42,299 bases of DNA. Source: an uncultured Bacteroidales bacterium. GTDB lineage: Bacteria > Bacteroidota > Bacteroidia > Bacteroidales > FEN-979. Position 1 is the first letter of the stretch; every line of letters starts with the position of its first letter. Below, piece by piece: positions 26,909-35,171 of the stretch. The notes under the pieces were generated by a model. The model worked only from the letters and a program-made list of their open reading frames with translations. It searched no databases and was not told where the DNA came from. Made by a program: the position numbers and the translations under genes. The stretch spans positions 1 through 42,299 of the forward strand of contig CAIVAT010000139.1 of NCBI GenBank assembly GCA_903903985.1, in the 5' to 3' direction.

Positions 26909-27868
26909 TTAAATATTGTTAAGAGAATACTGTTCGAGCGCGTGCTTGATCTTCTGGGAAAGTTTGGCATCGTGCACCTCTTTGGCCATCAGGATCATTT
27001 TACGGATGGCATTGGCATTGGAGATACCGTGTCCAACAAGAACGGTCGAATTGATCCCGAGAATAGGGGATCCGCCATAGGTTTCATAATTAAAACGGTC
27101 GAGGTAGGAATCTTTGATCCCTCTTTTCGCCAGAACGCGGTACATGGCTTCAACCTGTTTGAGAACGATATTCCCAACAAAACCATCGCACACGATTACA
27201 TCTACATTGTCGCGAAAGAGTTCTCGTCCCTCTACATTGCCAACGAAATGAAAATCCTTTGAATCTTTCATCAGCTGGAACGCGGATTGAGTGGTCAGGC
27301 TGCCTTTTTTTTCTTCTGCGCCGATATTGAGGAGCCCAACCCTGGGCTTTTTCACATGGAACACATGTTCGGCAAACAGGGATCCCAGGATACCAAACTG
27401 GTACATCACATCGGGTTTGGCATCAGGATTGGTGCCTACATCGATGAGGACCGACGATCCGCCATTTTCCTTGGGAATATAGGCAGGTGTACTGGGCCTG
27501 ATAATCCCCTGGACTGTATTGACGCTATAAATTGACCCAACCATCATGGCCCCGCTGTTGCCAGCACTGGCAAACGCCTGGATCTCTTTATGTTTCAACA
27601 TCCTGAATCCCACGGAAATACTGGAATTAGGCTTGTTTACCAGGGCCTTGGTTGGCTGTTCATCCATTTCGATCAGGTCAGGAGCATCCACGATTTCAAA
27701 CACACCGGGGTTAACGCTCTCTTCCTTCAGAAAGGTCAAAATGCTTTCCCGGTCACCAATCAAAACTATTTGATCAGCATCGGGAAGTTCCTTTTGAGCC
27801 AGGATAGCACCGTGAATCGTGGCTTTTGGAGCAAAATCACCCCCTAAAACATCCAGACCGATTTTCAT
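26909..27868 (-). CDS. plsX: Phosphate acyltransferase PlsX
   Basis: 319 residues. It converts acyl-ACP to acyl-phosphate for phospholipid synthesis, as a peripheral membrane enzyme. Diagnostic segments are the N-terminal MKIGLDVLGGDFAPKATIHGA, ASAGNSGAMM, GLLNIGAEEKKG, EGRELFRDNVDVIVCDGFVGNIVLK and GGSPILGINSTVLVGHG. Length is normal. It lies 23 nt after rpmF and 6 nt before fabH, the usual lipid-synthesis arrangement. Confidence 0.97.
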   Translation of the reverse strand: MKIGLDVLGGDFAPKATIHGAILAQKELPDADQIVLIGDRESILTFLKEESVNPGVFEIVDAPDLIEMDEQPTKALVNKPNSSISVGFRMLKHKEIQAFASAGNSGAMMVGSIYSVNTVQGIIRPSTPAYIPKENGGSSVLIDVGTNPDAKPDVMYQFGILGSLFAEHVFHVKKPRVGLLNIGAEEKKGSLTTQSAFQLMKDSKDFHFVGNVEGRELFRDNVDVIVCDGFVGNIVLKQVEAMYRVLAKRGIKDSYLDRFNYETYGGSPILGINSTVLVGHGISNANAIRKMILMAKEVHDAKLSQKIKHALEQYSLNNI

Positions 27869-27891
27869 TGGCAGCGATTTAGGTAAAAAAA

Positions 27892-28077
27892 CTATTCCGC
27901 AGAGGCCTTCACAATGGCTTGTTTACCACGGTAATAACCGCATTCGGGGCATACCCTGTGGTACAAAACAGGTGCGCCGCAATTTGAACAAACAATGGTT
28001 GTGCGGGCAACAGCTTTGTCATGCGTTCTTCTTTTGTCCCGGCGGGTTGTCGAAATTTTATGTTTCGGATGTGGCAT
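27892..28077 (-). CDS. rpmF: Ribosomal protein bL32
   Basis: 61 residues. The basic N-terminus (MPHPKHKISTTRRDKRRTH) and four zinc-ligand cysteines (C30, C33, C43, C46 in CSNCG and CPECG) identify the zinc-ribbon form of the 50S protein. It sits between yceD and plsX, as in many bacteria. The 26-nt gap to yceD is almost filled by an ATTTACG word repeat. Confidence 0.97.
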   Translation of the reverse strand: MPHPKHKISTTRRDKRRTHDKAVARTTIVCSNCGAPVLYHRVCPECGYYRGKQAIVKASAE

Positions 28078-28087
28078 AATACAATTT

Positions 28088-28115
28088 ATTTACGATTTAC
28101 GAATTACGAATTCTT
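28088..28115. repeat. 7-bp words (ATTTACG) at the yceD stop
   Basis: ATTTACG, ATTTACG, AATTACG and a diverged AATTCTT. The third unit contains the yceD stop codon (28104-28106, read on the minus strand). This is a further example of a short degenerate word array at a gene end. Confidence 0.5.
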
Positions 28116-28631
28116 CTTTTTCTTTAATTGGTTCAGGGCCTCCCAGCGGGGATCCTGCATGCGACGCTCACTCAGTTCTTTTAACTTTTTTATTATGTCG
28201 GGATCACATTGACTGTTTCCCTCTTCATCCTCGGGATGAATCCGGCGGATTGGCAACAACAAGTGAATATACTCATATAAAAACGGTCTCAGATCAAATT
28301 GATGTACGGTTTCAGGTATGATCTGAACATCTTCACTCTCTTCATGGTAATGATCGCCAAGTTTGATAATCAGGCGCTCCTTACCGCTTACCTCGACACT
28401 CATCAGCTCATTGCACCGGTCGCACGCCACATTCACCTTCCCCGTGATCTCCAGATGAAGATCCATCATGCGCTCTTCCTTGGCCATGGTCACGATAACC
28501 GTAACCGCTCCGCCTGTGATTTCTGTGTCATTAACCTGTTCAAAGAACGTGTCTCCGATCTGAAAATCGAATGTATGCATTCCGGGATTCAATCCACTGA
28601 AGGCAATTTGATATTGATTCGGGTTGTTCAC
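28104..28631 (-). CDS. yceD: YceD/DUF177 family protein
   Basis: 175 residues from GTG 28631 (NNPNQYQIAFSGLNPGMHTFDFQIGDTFF). A longer open frame to 28721 exists, but a full promoter lies inside it, so the GTG is preferred. The family is found next to rpmF in most bacteria and is implicated in 23S rRNA and ribosome assembly. It shows the CDRCNEL motif (two Cys) in the middle and an acidic DPRWEALNQLKKKK-like C-terminus. It is the first gene of yceD-rpmF-plsX-fabH. Confidence 0.9.
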   Translation of the reverse strand: MNNPNQYQIAFSGLNPGMHTFDFQIGDTFFEQVNDTEITGGAVTVIVTMAKEERMMDLHLEITGKVNVACDRCNELMSVEVSGKERLIIKLGDHYHEESEDVQIIPETVHQFDLRPFLYEYIHLLLPIRRIHPEDEEGNSQCDPDIIKKLKELSERRMQDPRWEALNQLKKKKNS

Positions 28632-28651
28632 GTTTCCCCTAAAAAAGTCTG

Positions 28652-28683
28652 CAAAATTAAAAATTAATTTGATGATTACCAAA
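28652..28683 (-). promoter_or_regulatory. Promoter TTTG-N20-TAATTTTG for yceD-rpmF-plsX-fabH
   Basis: On the minus strand: TTTG at 28680-28683 and TAATTTTG at 28652-28659, with 20 bp between. The GTG start of yceD is 20 nt downstream of the -7 box. Confidence 0.72.
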
Positions 28684-28697
28684 TACCTATTTACTTC

Positions 28698-28705
28698 TAT
28701 CTTTG
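28698..28705 (+). promoter_or_regulatory. -7 box TATCTTTG for proline dehydrogenase
   Basis: It matches TAnnTTTG, 33 nt before ATG 28739, and is divergent from and overlaps the spacing of the yceD promoter. A TTTG is at 28668-28671, but 26 bp away, so the -33 is uncertain. Confidence 0.55.
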
Positions 28706-28738
28706 TCAAACTGTCGGACAATTTAACATGATGTGCTT

Positions 28739-29650
28739 ATGATCAATCAATTGATAACAAAAATGCTCCCCCTGATGCCCAAAAAACTGGTATGGATATT
28801 TTCACGGAAATATATCGCCGGGGAGACCATCGATGATGCAATCAGGGTTTGTCGTGCACTCAACGCGCAGAACATTAAGATTACCATTGATCTTCTGGGT
28901 GAGTTCATCACGCGGCTCGATGAAGCTACCGCAAATAAAAATGCCTACCTGGAAATTATCGAACGGATCGAAAAAGAGAAAATTGATGGAAATTACTCCC
29001 TCAAGCCTACCAGTTTCGGCTTATTGATCGATCCCGAAGCCTGTTACCGGAACATCCGTGAAATATTGGCCAAAGCAGCTTCCTATGGAAATTTTGTAAG
29101 GGTTGACATGGAAGATTCGCAATGCACCGATCTGGAAATCGACCTTTTCACAAAACTTCACCGGGAATTTCCTAAAAACGTCGGGTTGGTTCTCCAGGCC
29201 TATATGAAACGTAATCTACAGGATATCAAAAACATGAAGGACCTTCACCACGCCGAAGCCCCATTAAACTTCCGCTTGTGCAAAGGGATTTATGTGGAAC
29301 CGGAAACCATAGCCTATAAAAAGTACCAGGAAATTAACGACCACTATCTCGAAGACCTTGAATACATGTTTCAGCAGGGCATGTACCCCGGTATTGCCAC
29401 CCATGATAAACCGCTGGTCGAAGGCGCCTATAAACTCATTCAGAAATACGGCATGACCAACGACAGGTTCGAATTCCAGATGCTTTATGGCGTAACCCCT
29501 GACCTGCGGAAGTCAATTGCAGACAAAGGATATACCATGCGTGTGTACGTGCCCTTCGGGAAAGAATGGTTTGGCTATTCAACCCGCCGATTGAAGGAAA
29601 ACCCAAAAATGGCGACACATATTATAAAGGCGTTGTTTATCAGGGGGTGA
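28739..29650 (+). CDS. Proline dehydrogenase
   Basis: 303 residues from ATG 28739. A monofunctional FAD-dependent PRODH (beta/alpha barrel) that oxidises L-proline to pyrroline-5-carboxylate and passes electrons to quinone. Family motifs: LKPTSFGL near the N-terminus, NFVRVDMEDSQCTD, LQAYMKRN, LRLCKG-type FRLCKGIYVEP, GIATHDKPLV, FEFQMLYGV and the C-terminal RVYVPFGKEWFGYSTRRLKE with the substrate-binding Arg pair. The P5C dehydrogenase is not adjacent. It converges with a large multi-cofactor oxidoreductase, suggesting a local theme of amino-acid oxidation. A four-helix-bundle cassette sits in the gap, starting 3 nt after this stop. Confidence 0.93.
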   Translation: MINQLITKMLPLMPKKLVWIFSRKYIAGETIDDAIRVCRALNAQNIKITIDLLGEFITRLDEATANKNAYLEIIERIEKEKIDGNYSLKPTSFGLLIDPEACYRNIREILAKAASYGNFVRVDMEDSQCTDLEIDLFTKLHREFPKNVGLVLQAYMKRNLQDIKNMKDLHHAEAPLNFRLCKGIYVEPETIAYKKYQEINDHYLEDLEYMFQQGMYPGIATHDKPLVEGAYKLIQKYGMTNDRFEFQMLYGVTPDLRKSIADKGYTMRVYVPFGKEWFGYSTRRLKENPKMATHIIKALFIRG

Positions 29651-29653
29651 TGG

Positions 29654-29699
29654 AAGTTGGGAAGTTGGTAAGATGGTAAGTTGGTAAGTTGGTAAGTTA
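29654..29699. repeat. Left array, 8-bp word AAGTTGGT x5
   Basis: AAGTTGGG, AAGTTGGT, AAGATGGT, AAGTTGGT, AAGTTGGT, then a partial AAGTTA. It begins 3 nt after the proline dehydrogenase stop and runs into the four-helix-bundle stop codon (29697-29699). Confidence 0.85.
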
Positions 29700-30083
29700 T
29701 TGGTTCGGATAGCGCTTTTTCCGAAGTTTGCACTTAGTGGCAGTGAGTACCTTTAAGAGTTCTGTGATTTTATTGTGCAGGATTATCGTTCTATCCTTGT
29801 TGACAAGGCTTGCATCTTCCAGAATTTCGAACCAGAATTGTGTCTCGTCACACTCCTCAATAACAATGCAAATTTTAGCATAATATTCGGCCAGAGACCT
29901 TGCACGGGTTGCTGCACGAAAATTAGCTGCCATTGAAGTTCCGCTTCTTATAAGCTGACGAATCAACACTTTTGCAGATTCCCCATTTTGAAAATTATTG
30001 AACTGACGACACAGGTCAACAGCAAACTGTTTTGTCTTTTCCCTGTATTTTTCATTAAAATTGTTCGTAATGTGGTTTTCCAT
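29697..30083 (-). CDS. Four-helix-bundle protein (23S-IVP/S23 family)
   Basis: 128 residues, nearly all helical, of the family found in 23S rRNA intervening sequences and related to the Avd accessory proteins of diversity-generating retroelements. Key segments are FAVDLCRQFNNF, IRQLIRSGTSMAANFRAATRARSLAEYYAKICIVIEECDETQFWFEILED, and a basic tail (LTATKCKLRKKRYPNQ). The conserved core (S-x-A-N-x-x-A, then E-x-x-E-x-x-F/W) is intact and the reading frame is open, so it looks functional. No biochemical role is established for the free-standing form; nucleic-acid binding is plausible from the basic surface. It lies within inverted 8-bp word arrays, and it is not next to an rRNA gene or reverse transcriptase. 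Confidence 0.9.
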   Translation of the reverse strand: MENHITNNFNEKYREKTKQFAVDLCRQFNNFQNGESAKVLIRQLIRSGTSMAANFRAATRARSLAEYYAKICIVIEECDETQFWFEILEDASLVNKDRTIILHNKITELLKVLTATKCKLRKKRYPNQ

Positions 30084-30166
30084 AACGATTTTTATGGTTA
30101 ATCCACTTTGACACTAAAAAGTCAATCTATTGTTGATAACTTTCCCGAAAAAGATCTCACTAACGG

Positions 30167-30206
30167 ACCAGCTTACCAGCTTACCAGCTTACCAGCTTAC
30201 CAACTA
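30167..30206. repeat. Right array, 8-bp word ACCAGCTT x4
   Basis: Four perfect ACCAGCTT units (30167-30198) and a final ACCAACTA, which contains the stop codon (30204-30206) of the fused oxidoreductase on the minus strand. Inverted relative to the left array. Confidence 0.85.
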
Positions 30207-33200
30207 TTTAAATGCCTTCTCCAGCATCCCATCACCACCCAGTTTCAGCCGGTCGAAATATTCCGGTGCCGGATTGCCCATGATTTTATCCACATACATC
30301 TTTGCCAGGTACTGGCCCAGCATGAAGCCCTGGCCCCGTAACCCCAGGAATAGTCCGAGTTCAGGATCAATGATCATTCTTGGTTCCACATAATAACCCG
30401 CCCATATGGCCTGGAACCCCACCGAAGAGAGTTCAGGTATCCAGTTGGTGAAGATCTCTGAAGCAATTTCAATAAAATCCTGTGAGTTGACCTTGATATT
30501 TTTATCGGCTTCCATCGATTCGATGGCCGGAGAGGCACAACCAATAATCTGTCCTGTCTCGGCCAGCTGTTGCCCGTAAACCGCGGTAAATCCTTTATAA
30601 CGCCTGCGGTCGATCAGCATTGGCAAAGGTTTGCCTTCCATGCCGAGCATTGGCAAACGCCGGGTGATGAAGGCCTGATGCTTCACCGGGAAGAGTCCGG
30701 TTTCAATGTTTAACTGGCCGGCAAATTTCTCACCTTCCGGTCCCAGGGCATTGATGAAGATTTCAGTTTCGTATTCAACATACCGATGCTGGTGGTTCCT
30801 GACAAGGATGGTATATCGTCCGTTCTCCCGGTTCACATCGATGAGTTTGCAATCTTCTTCAACCTTACCTCCTTTGTCGATTCCGATCCGCCGGATCAGG
30901 TCGATGACACGGCCCGGGGTTGCCTGCCAGCAATCACGTGTGATCAGTGCCGACTGGTAATTTCCCAGGTTTGGGTTGATCCGTGGAGATATCTCCCTGG
31001 CAAAATCCCTGGGTTCGACCATATAGGCATCCGACCACGACATCGATTCAATCAAAGCCCGGTACATGTTGTCATCATGGGCAAAGGTTACATAGTTGAT
31101 GGGGCGGTAGTCAATGTTGTGAATTTTCTGTAGATCCTTGAAAATCTCATGGTTATGCACAGCTATGTCGGACAATTCGGGTACCGAAAAATTCGGACGG
31201 CCCCCAGCAATGTTGCGCCAGGAAGCTCCACGGCCATAATTAAGCAACACCGGTGCCATCCCGGCTTCGCCCAGGTAACGAAAGAGCGCACTTCCACCGA
31301 TTCCTCCCCCGGCCACCAGCGACTTTACCCTGATTTTCTCAGGGTTTCTGCCGTTCACACTGGTGATGACCCTTTCGTGTGCCAGCCTTGGATAAAGTTC
31401 GCCCATGGCTACCTGGTTCGACAGCGGGCCACGGGGCGTGGGTTCTCCGACAATGGATATTCCCGATCCGCGGAGGGTCGATTTTAACCGTTTGATGCAG
31501 CGTTTGCCACGGCAGGCACCCATCCCGAGACGGGTCGTATGTTTCACCTCATCAACAGAGATGAATTTACGATCACCGATGGTTTCCAGGACCTCATCCA
31601 TGGTAACATCATCACAATGGCAGACATAGGTGGTTTCCTTTGGTTCAATTGAATAGGGCTTGAACAGGATGGGTGCAGGATAATTTTCCCTGACGATGAA
31701 TCCGCGCACCTGGCTTAATTCCTCGCCACGCATCGTGAGGGAAAGCACCCTGGCAATGTTAGTCTTGTTGGACTTCCGGAGAATCTTTTCAACGATTCCT
31801 TCGCCAAGTTTTTTCCCTTGATTATCGACCAGGTAACACGCCGATTTCTCAGCCACTTCATATTCGATGGGCAGGAAGAGCCAGTTCTTTTTAATGTTGT
31901 ACCCGAAAATTGCCAGCCCGGGACACTGAAAAACACAATCCATACAACCGATGCATTTCCCGAAATCGATCTCCGGCACCGTGCTGGTTGATGTTTTGGT
32001 AATGGCGCCGTGCGGACATGCAAAAGCACAGGGGTTACATGCAAAACCATACAAACAGTCGATAAGCACAAATCCCTTTTCCTGCATTCGTTGCGGTGTG
32101 GGTTGAGCAGGTTCGGCGATAACCCTGACGGGGTGTTGCTGCGAATCGATGTACTCTTTCGACAGCGACAGATAATCGTCATAATCATATGGTTCTGCCA
32201 TTTCATGGATGACATCATAAGCAGCCTGCCTGCCCCGGAGAACAGCACTCGTGCCTTCTCCGATCCTAATGGCATCGCCGGCGCCAAAGCACCGGCGGCC
32301 AAAGATCTCATTGCCCTTGATCAGCAATTGGTCATCCTGTACAAGGCCGGTGCAGATATTGATGGCATCAATGCCATCGATGATCTTCTCCGTTCCGGGA
32401 ACGGGTTTGAAATCCTTACATTCAGCCACGACGGCACCGGTGATGCCATCGTGATGTTCGTTCGGAATGGCTTTCAGCAGGATGTGTGAAGTAAGGACGG
32501 GAATGCCCAGGCGGCGAACACGGTTGGCCTGGACAGGGAATCCGCCTTCACCGGGCATGGCTTCGAGAATGGCTTTGACCCTTGCTCCGGCCTGCATCAG
32601 CTGATACGATGTAAGGTAACCGATATTGCCAGCCCCTACCGTCAGGATGTTTTTACCAAGCAGTGTAAGTTCCTGGTTCATCATCTTCTGAACCACCGCT
32701 GCGGTAAAAACACCCGGCAGGTCATCGTTTTCAAAAGCGGGCATGAAAGGCACCGCTCCGGTGGCAACGATCATGTATTCTGCATCAACGAAATAAATTT
32801 CTTCGGTTCGGATATTTTTCACGGCAATGCGTCCTCCTTCCAGAATATCCCACACGGTCGAGTTCAGAAAAATGCCATCATGGTTGTCCCCGGCAAGGGT
32901 TTTGGCAATATCAAACCCCCGCATGCCACCAAATTTCTGTTCTTTTTCGAAAAAGAAAAACTGGTGGGTCTGCATCAGGAACTGCCCGCCTATTTTGTCG
33001 TTGTTGTCAATAACAATATTGGGAACCCCATGATTGTTAAGCTCTTCACGGGCAGCCAATCCTGCCGGCCCAGCGCCAATGATGGCGACGGTGGTCTTGA
33101 ACACATTGATAGGCTGATCTTTATCGACCGGCGTGACAGATGGAACATAATCATGGGGGATCTCCTTCACTTCCTCAACCCCGTCAATCCCTGTAATGCA

Positions 33201-33437
33201 GATGCGTTTGATCTGGCCATCAACCAGCATTTCGCATGCCCCGCATTTGCCGATGCCGCATTCAAGGCTTCGCTCGCGATTGCTGAGGCTGTGGCTGTGC
33301 ACCGGGTGCCCTGCCTGGTGAAGCGCTGCCGCTATGGTGAATCCTCTATCACCGGTAACCAATTGTCCTTCAAATAAAAAAGCAGATTGTTCTGTTACTG
33401 GTACCTCCAGAATGGGATGCGAGGTGATCTTGTACAT
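30204..33437 (-). CDS. Fused multi-cofactor amino-acid dehydrogenase-like protein
   Basis: 1077 residues. Domains in order: a [2Fe-2S] ferredoxin-like domain with C60, C65, C68, C80 (CGIGKCGACEMLVDG); a pyridine-nucleotide-disulphide-oxidoreductase-like FAD domain (GAGPAGLA at 121-128, second GAGNIGY at 268-274); a 2x[4Fe-4S] ferredoxin insert (C467, C470, C474 and C495, C498, C501, C505, with C461 close by); a BFD-like [2Fe-2S] domain (C606, C608, C642, C647); and a DAO-type FAD domain (VAGGGIGGSALFR at 708-720). The layout equals HcnA + HcnB + HcnC, or sarcosine-oxidase/dye-linked proline dehydrogenase subunits, joined into one chain, plus the ferredoxin insert. It probably oxidises an amine such as an N-methyl or cyclic amino acid and sends the electrons to a respiratory acceptor; the substrate is inferred only. 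It is convergent with proline dehydrogenase. Confidence 0.85.
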   Translation of the reverse strand: MYKITSHPILEVPVTEQSAFLFEGQLVTGDRGFTIAAALHQAGHPVHSHSLSNRERSLECGIGKCGACEMLVDGQIKRICITGIDGVEEVKEIPHDYVPSVTPVDKDQPINVFKTTVAIIGAGPAGLAAREELNNHGVPNIVIDNNDKIGGQFLMQTHQFFFFEKEQKFGGMRGFDIAKTLAGDNHDGIFLNSTVWDILEGGRIAVKNIRTEEIYFVDAEYMIVATGAVPFMPAFENDDLPGVFTAAVVQKMMNQELTLLGKNILTVGAGNIGYLTSYQLMQAGARVKAILEAMPGEGGFPVQANRVRRLGIPVLTSHILLKAIPNEHHDGITGAVVAECKDFKPVPGTEKIIDGIDAINICTGLVQDDQLLIKGNEIFGRRCFGAGDAIRIGEGTSAVLRGRQAAYDVIHEMAEPYDYDDYLSLSKEYIDSQQHPVRVIAEPAQPTPQRMQEKGFVLIDCLYGFACNPCAFACPHGAITKTSTSTVPEIDFGKCIGCMDCVFQCPGLAIFGYNIKKNWLFLPIEYEVAEKSACYLVDNQGKKLGEGIVEKILRKSNKTNIARVLSLTMRGEELSQVRGFIVRENYPAPILFKPYSIEPKETTYVCHCDDVTMDEVLETIGDRKFISVDEVKHTTRLGMGACRGKRCIKRLKSTLRGSGISIVGEPTPRGPLSNQVAMGELYPRLAHERVITSVNGRNPEKIRVKSLVAGGGIGGSALFRYLGEAGMAPVLLNYGRGASWRNIAGGRPNFSVPELSDIAVHNHEIFKDLQKIHNIDYRPINYVTFAHDDNMYRALIESMSWSDAYMVEPRDFAREISPRINPNLGNYQSALITRDCWQATPGRVIDLIRRIGIDKGGKVEEDCKLIDVNRENGRYTILVRNHQHRYVEYETEIFINALGPEGEKFAGQLNIETGLFPVKHQAFITRRLPMLGMEGKPLPMLIDRRRYKGFTAVYGQQLAETGQIIGCASPAIESMEADKNIKVNSQDFIEIASEIFTNWIPELSSVGFQAIWAGYYVEPRMIIDPELGLFLGLRGQGFMLGQYLAKMYVDKIMGNPAPEYFDRLKLGGDGMLEKAFK

Positions 33438-33458
33438 AGCGGGTTATATTTTGGGTGA

Positions 33459-33466
33459 CAAAAATA
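33459..33466 (-). promoter_or_regulatory. Possible -7 box TATTTTTG for the fused oxidoreductase
   Basis: The minus strand reads TATTTTTG, 21 nt upstream of the ATG at 33437. The nearest TTTG (33481-33484) is only 14 bp away, shorter than usual. Confidence 0.4.
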
Positions 33467-33513
33467 CTATTTTCCAGATTCAAAAAATATCACTTTGTTA
33501 ATTAATTCACAAG

Positions 33514-34458
33514 TCATAGGGGGAAATAAAATCCCAGGGAGACAAGAATTTCAACCTGAACTTGCTTGCTAACCTCCTTTTCATAGAGGAGACGCGTTTG
33601 AATCGTGGCCTTTAAAAATTTATTGAGTTTTATCCCGACAAAGGTTTTCATCGCCAGGTCAACGGGTTTATCATAATTTTTAAAGACCAGCAGGTCACAG
33701 TTCCAGTGACTTCCGGTCAGGAAACTTACATCAGTCTGCAGATGCATGCTGAGTCCGTATTCGAAAGTGCAGCTTTTCCACCTGGGGACACCATAAAACG
33801 AAATGACATAAGGTTGGTTGTATACCCCCCGGTTGCGAACCCAGGTAAATCTGGCCGCAGATAACCCCATACTGATCGTACCAATGCGAGAGATGGCCCC
33901 TGTAAAACCTGTTGAAAAAGTCCAGAGTAGAGGAGTAAGGAATGAACCACTGAGCGTTTTCACCACGACACCATTACTGTCGTGTGAATAACGGAAAGAA
34001 TTGAAAGTGCGTGTGGCAAGGTTTGAAAAAACAGAAAAGGTGATTTTTTTTGCGATCCTGACCTCAAGCCTCGTATCCAGCGTGTTTTCATCTGGCTGAA
34101 ACCGGAAGATGCTGTCAAAAAAATATTGAATTCCCAGCTCATGAAAAAAGGAATTGCTGATCCTGATATTCCTGTCATCTGAAAATTTCGACCGGTATTT
34201 AAACTGGTGGAAAAGTGAAATCATACTGGTCCTGTCACCCTGGTGCCAGTTTACAAAAAGCTGGTTTGAATAGAAAAACGAATATTCCATATCCTGGGCA
34301 AACCTGAATTTTACCGGTGAGACTCCCGTGTCTGCAAGTCTCACAGCTGCCATTACGAAAAGGGTGTCCTTCCTGATCAGACACTTTCCATCGCCATTTC
34401 CGGAAAGAACCAAGGTACAAAGCAAAACAAATCCGCCCCTTATTCCCAAAACTTGCAC
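33514..34458 (-). CDS. Predicted outer-membrane protein, unknown family
   Basis: 314 residues. A hydrophobic N-terminal segment (GGFVLLCTLVLSGNG) is a likely signal peptide. The rest is a series of alternating amphipathic strands with many aromatic residues (MEYSFFYSNQLFVNWHQGDRTSMISLFHQFKYRSKF; RTFNSFRYSHD; GYFPL-like terminus), consistent with a small outer-membrane barrel. I recognise no specific family. It lies 60 nt downstream of the lipoprotein gene at 34519 on the same strand, and both may be co-transcribed. Confidence 0.7.
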   Translation of the reverse strand: MQVLGIRGGFVLLCTLVLSGNGDGKCLIRKDTLFVMAAVRLADTGVSPVKFRFAQDMEYSFFYSNQLFVNWHQGDRTSMISLFHQFKYRSKFSDDRNIRISNSFFHELGIQYFFDSIFRFQPDENTLDTRLEVRIAKKITFSVFSNLATRTFNSFRYSHDSNGVVVKTLSGSFLTPLLWTFSTGFTGAISRIGTISMGLSAARFTWVRNRGVYNQPYVISFYGVPRWKSCTFEYGLSMHLQTDVSFLTGSHWNCDLLVFKNYDKPVDLAMKTFVGIKLNKFLKATIQTRLLYEKEVSKQVQVEILVSLGFYFPL

Positions 34459-34518
34459 CAGCTGATCGTTTGAAAAGGTCCATTATACGCGTGTATGTGA
34501 TGAGGATGAAAACCCTGG

Positions 34519-35124
34519 TCAGATGATTTCCATTCTTTGATTTTTGCTTAAATTCCAGCTTTCCTGCATGTCAATGTTAAGCCATATCAGCCTGATCCGG
34601 GCGGTTAGATTATATTTGACCGCATCTTCTAAATCGAAGAGCCGGTCGTTGTAGGAACCAAGGAAAGTAGCCCAGGTTACAATGGCTGTAAAATCAGGTT
34701 GTTGCCTGAGCGTATCCTGCCCCTGACCCTCTTCCAGCGGACGGATAAGATCCAAAATATCTCCCAGTTGCAGCCCATCAACTGTTTTGTAAACGGAATC
34801 CGTGCTCAATGCTTTGATGATTTCATAACCAGACCATTGGCATTTTGCAGTGTCACGCAGCAGCAGGGTGCCTTTGCTGTTAAAAATCATGTGGCTTAAC
34901 AGGTATTTGCGGCATACTGAATTCCTGATGGTTTGAAAATACTCCGTGGAGTCGGTGAAGATATACTGACCGGCCATGGGATATTTGTGCTGATGGAGAA
35001 AGGAGATGATCTTTTCCGGAGTTTCCTCCCTGGGTTTCGTGATCCCGTATTTCCACTTCACAATGGTGACACAACTGGCGGCAGTCATTAATATGACAAG
35101 CAATAAAACCTGGATGGCTTTCAT
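34519..35124 (-). CDS. Predicted lipoprotein, unknown function
   Basis: 201 residues. A type II signal peptide with lipobox MTAASC (Cys at residue 18) suggests lipid anchoring. The mature part is a mixed alpha/beta protein (EETPEKIISFLHQHKYPMAGQYIF; GYEIIKALSTDSVYKTVDGLQLGDILDLI) with no motif I recognise. Its neighbours on the same strand are two other secreted proteins of unknown function. Confidence 0.75.
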   Translation of the reverse strand: MKAIQVLLLVILMTAASCVTIVKWKYGITKPREETPEKIISFLHQHKYPMAGQYIFTDSTEYFQTIRNSVCRKYLLSHMIFNSKGTLLLRDTAKCQWSGYEIIKALSTDSVYKTVDGLQLGDILDLIRPLEEGQGQDTLRQQPDFTAIVTWATFLGSYNDRLFDLEDAVKYNLTARIRLIWLNIDMQESWNLSKNQRMEII

Positions 35125-35171
35125 CTTTGATGGATTTTAATAAAACTGTTTTTTTAACTATTGACCCTAAA

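Larger units (their letters stand above)
29654..30206. mobile_element. Four-helix-bundle cassette with inverted word arrays
   Basis: 553 bp bounded by inverted arrays of an 8-bp word: AAGTTGGT on the left and ACCAGCTT on the right, whose complement AAGCTGGT differs at one base. The only gene inside is a four-helix-bundle protein. The cassette fills the space between the stop codons of proline dehydrogenase and the fused oxidoreductase. I infer a small mobile unit inserted between convergent genes. Confidence 0.6.

Noticed and set aside
29654..30206. CRISPR-like array or 23S rRNA intervening sequence
   Set aside because: The 8-bp words have no spacers and no rRNA sequence flanks the four-helix-bundle gene.
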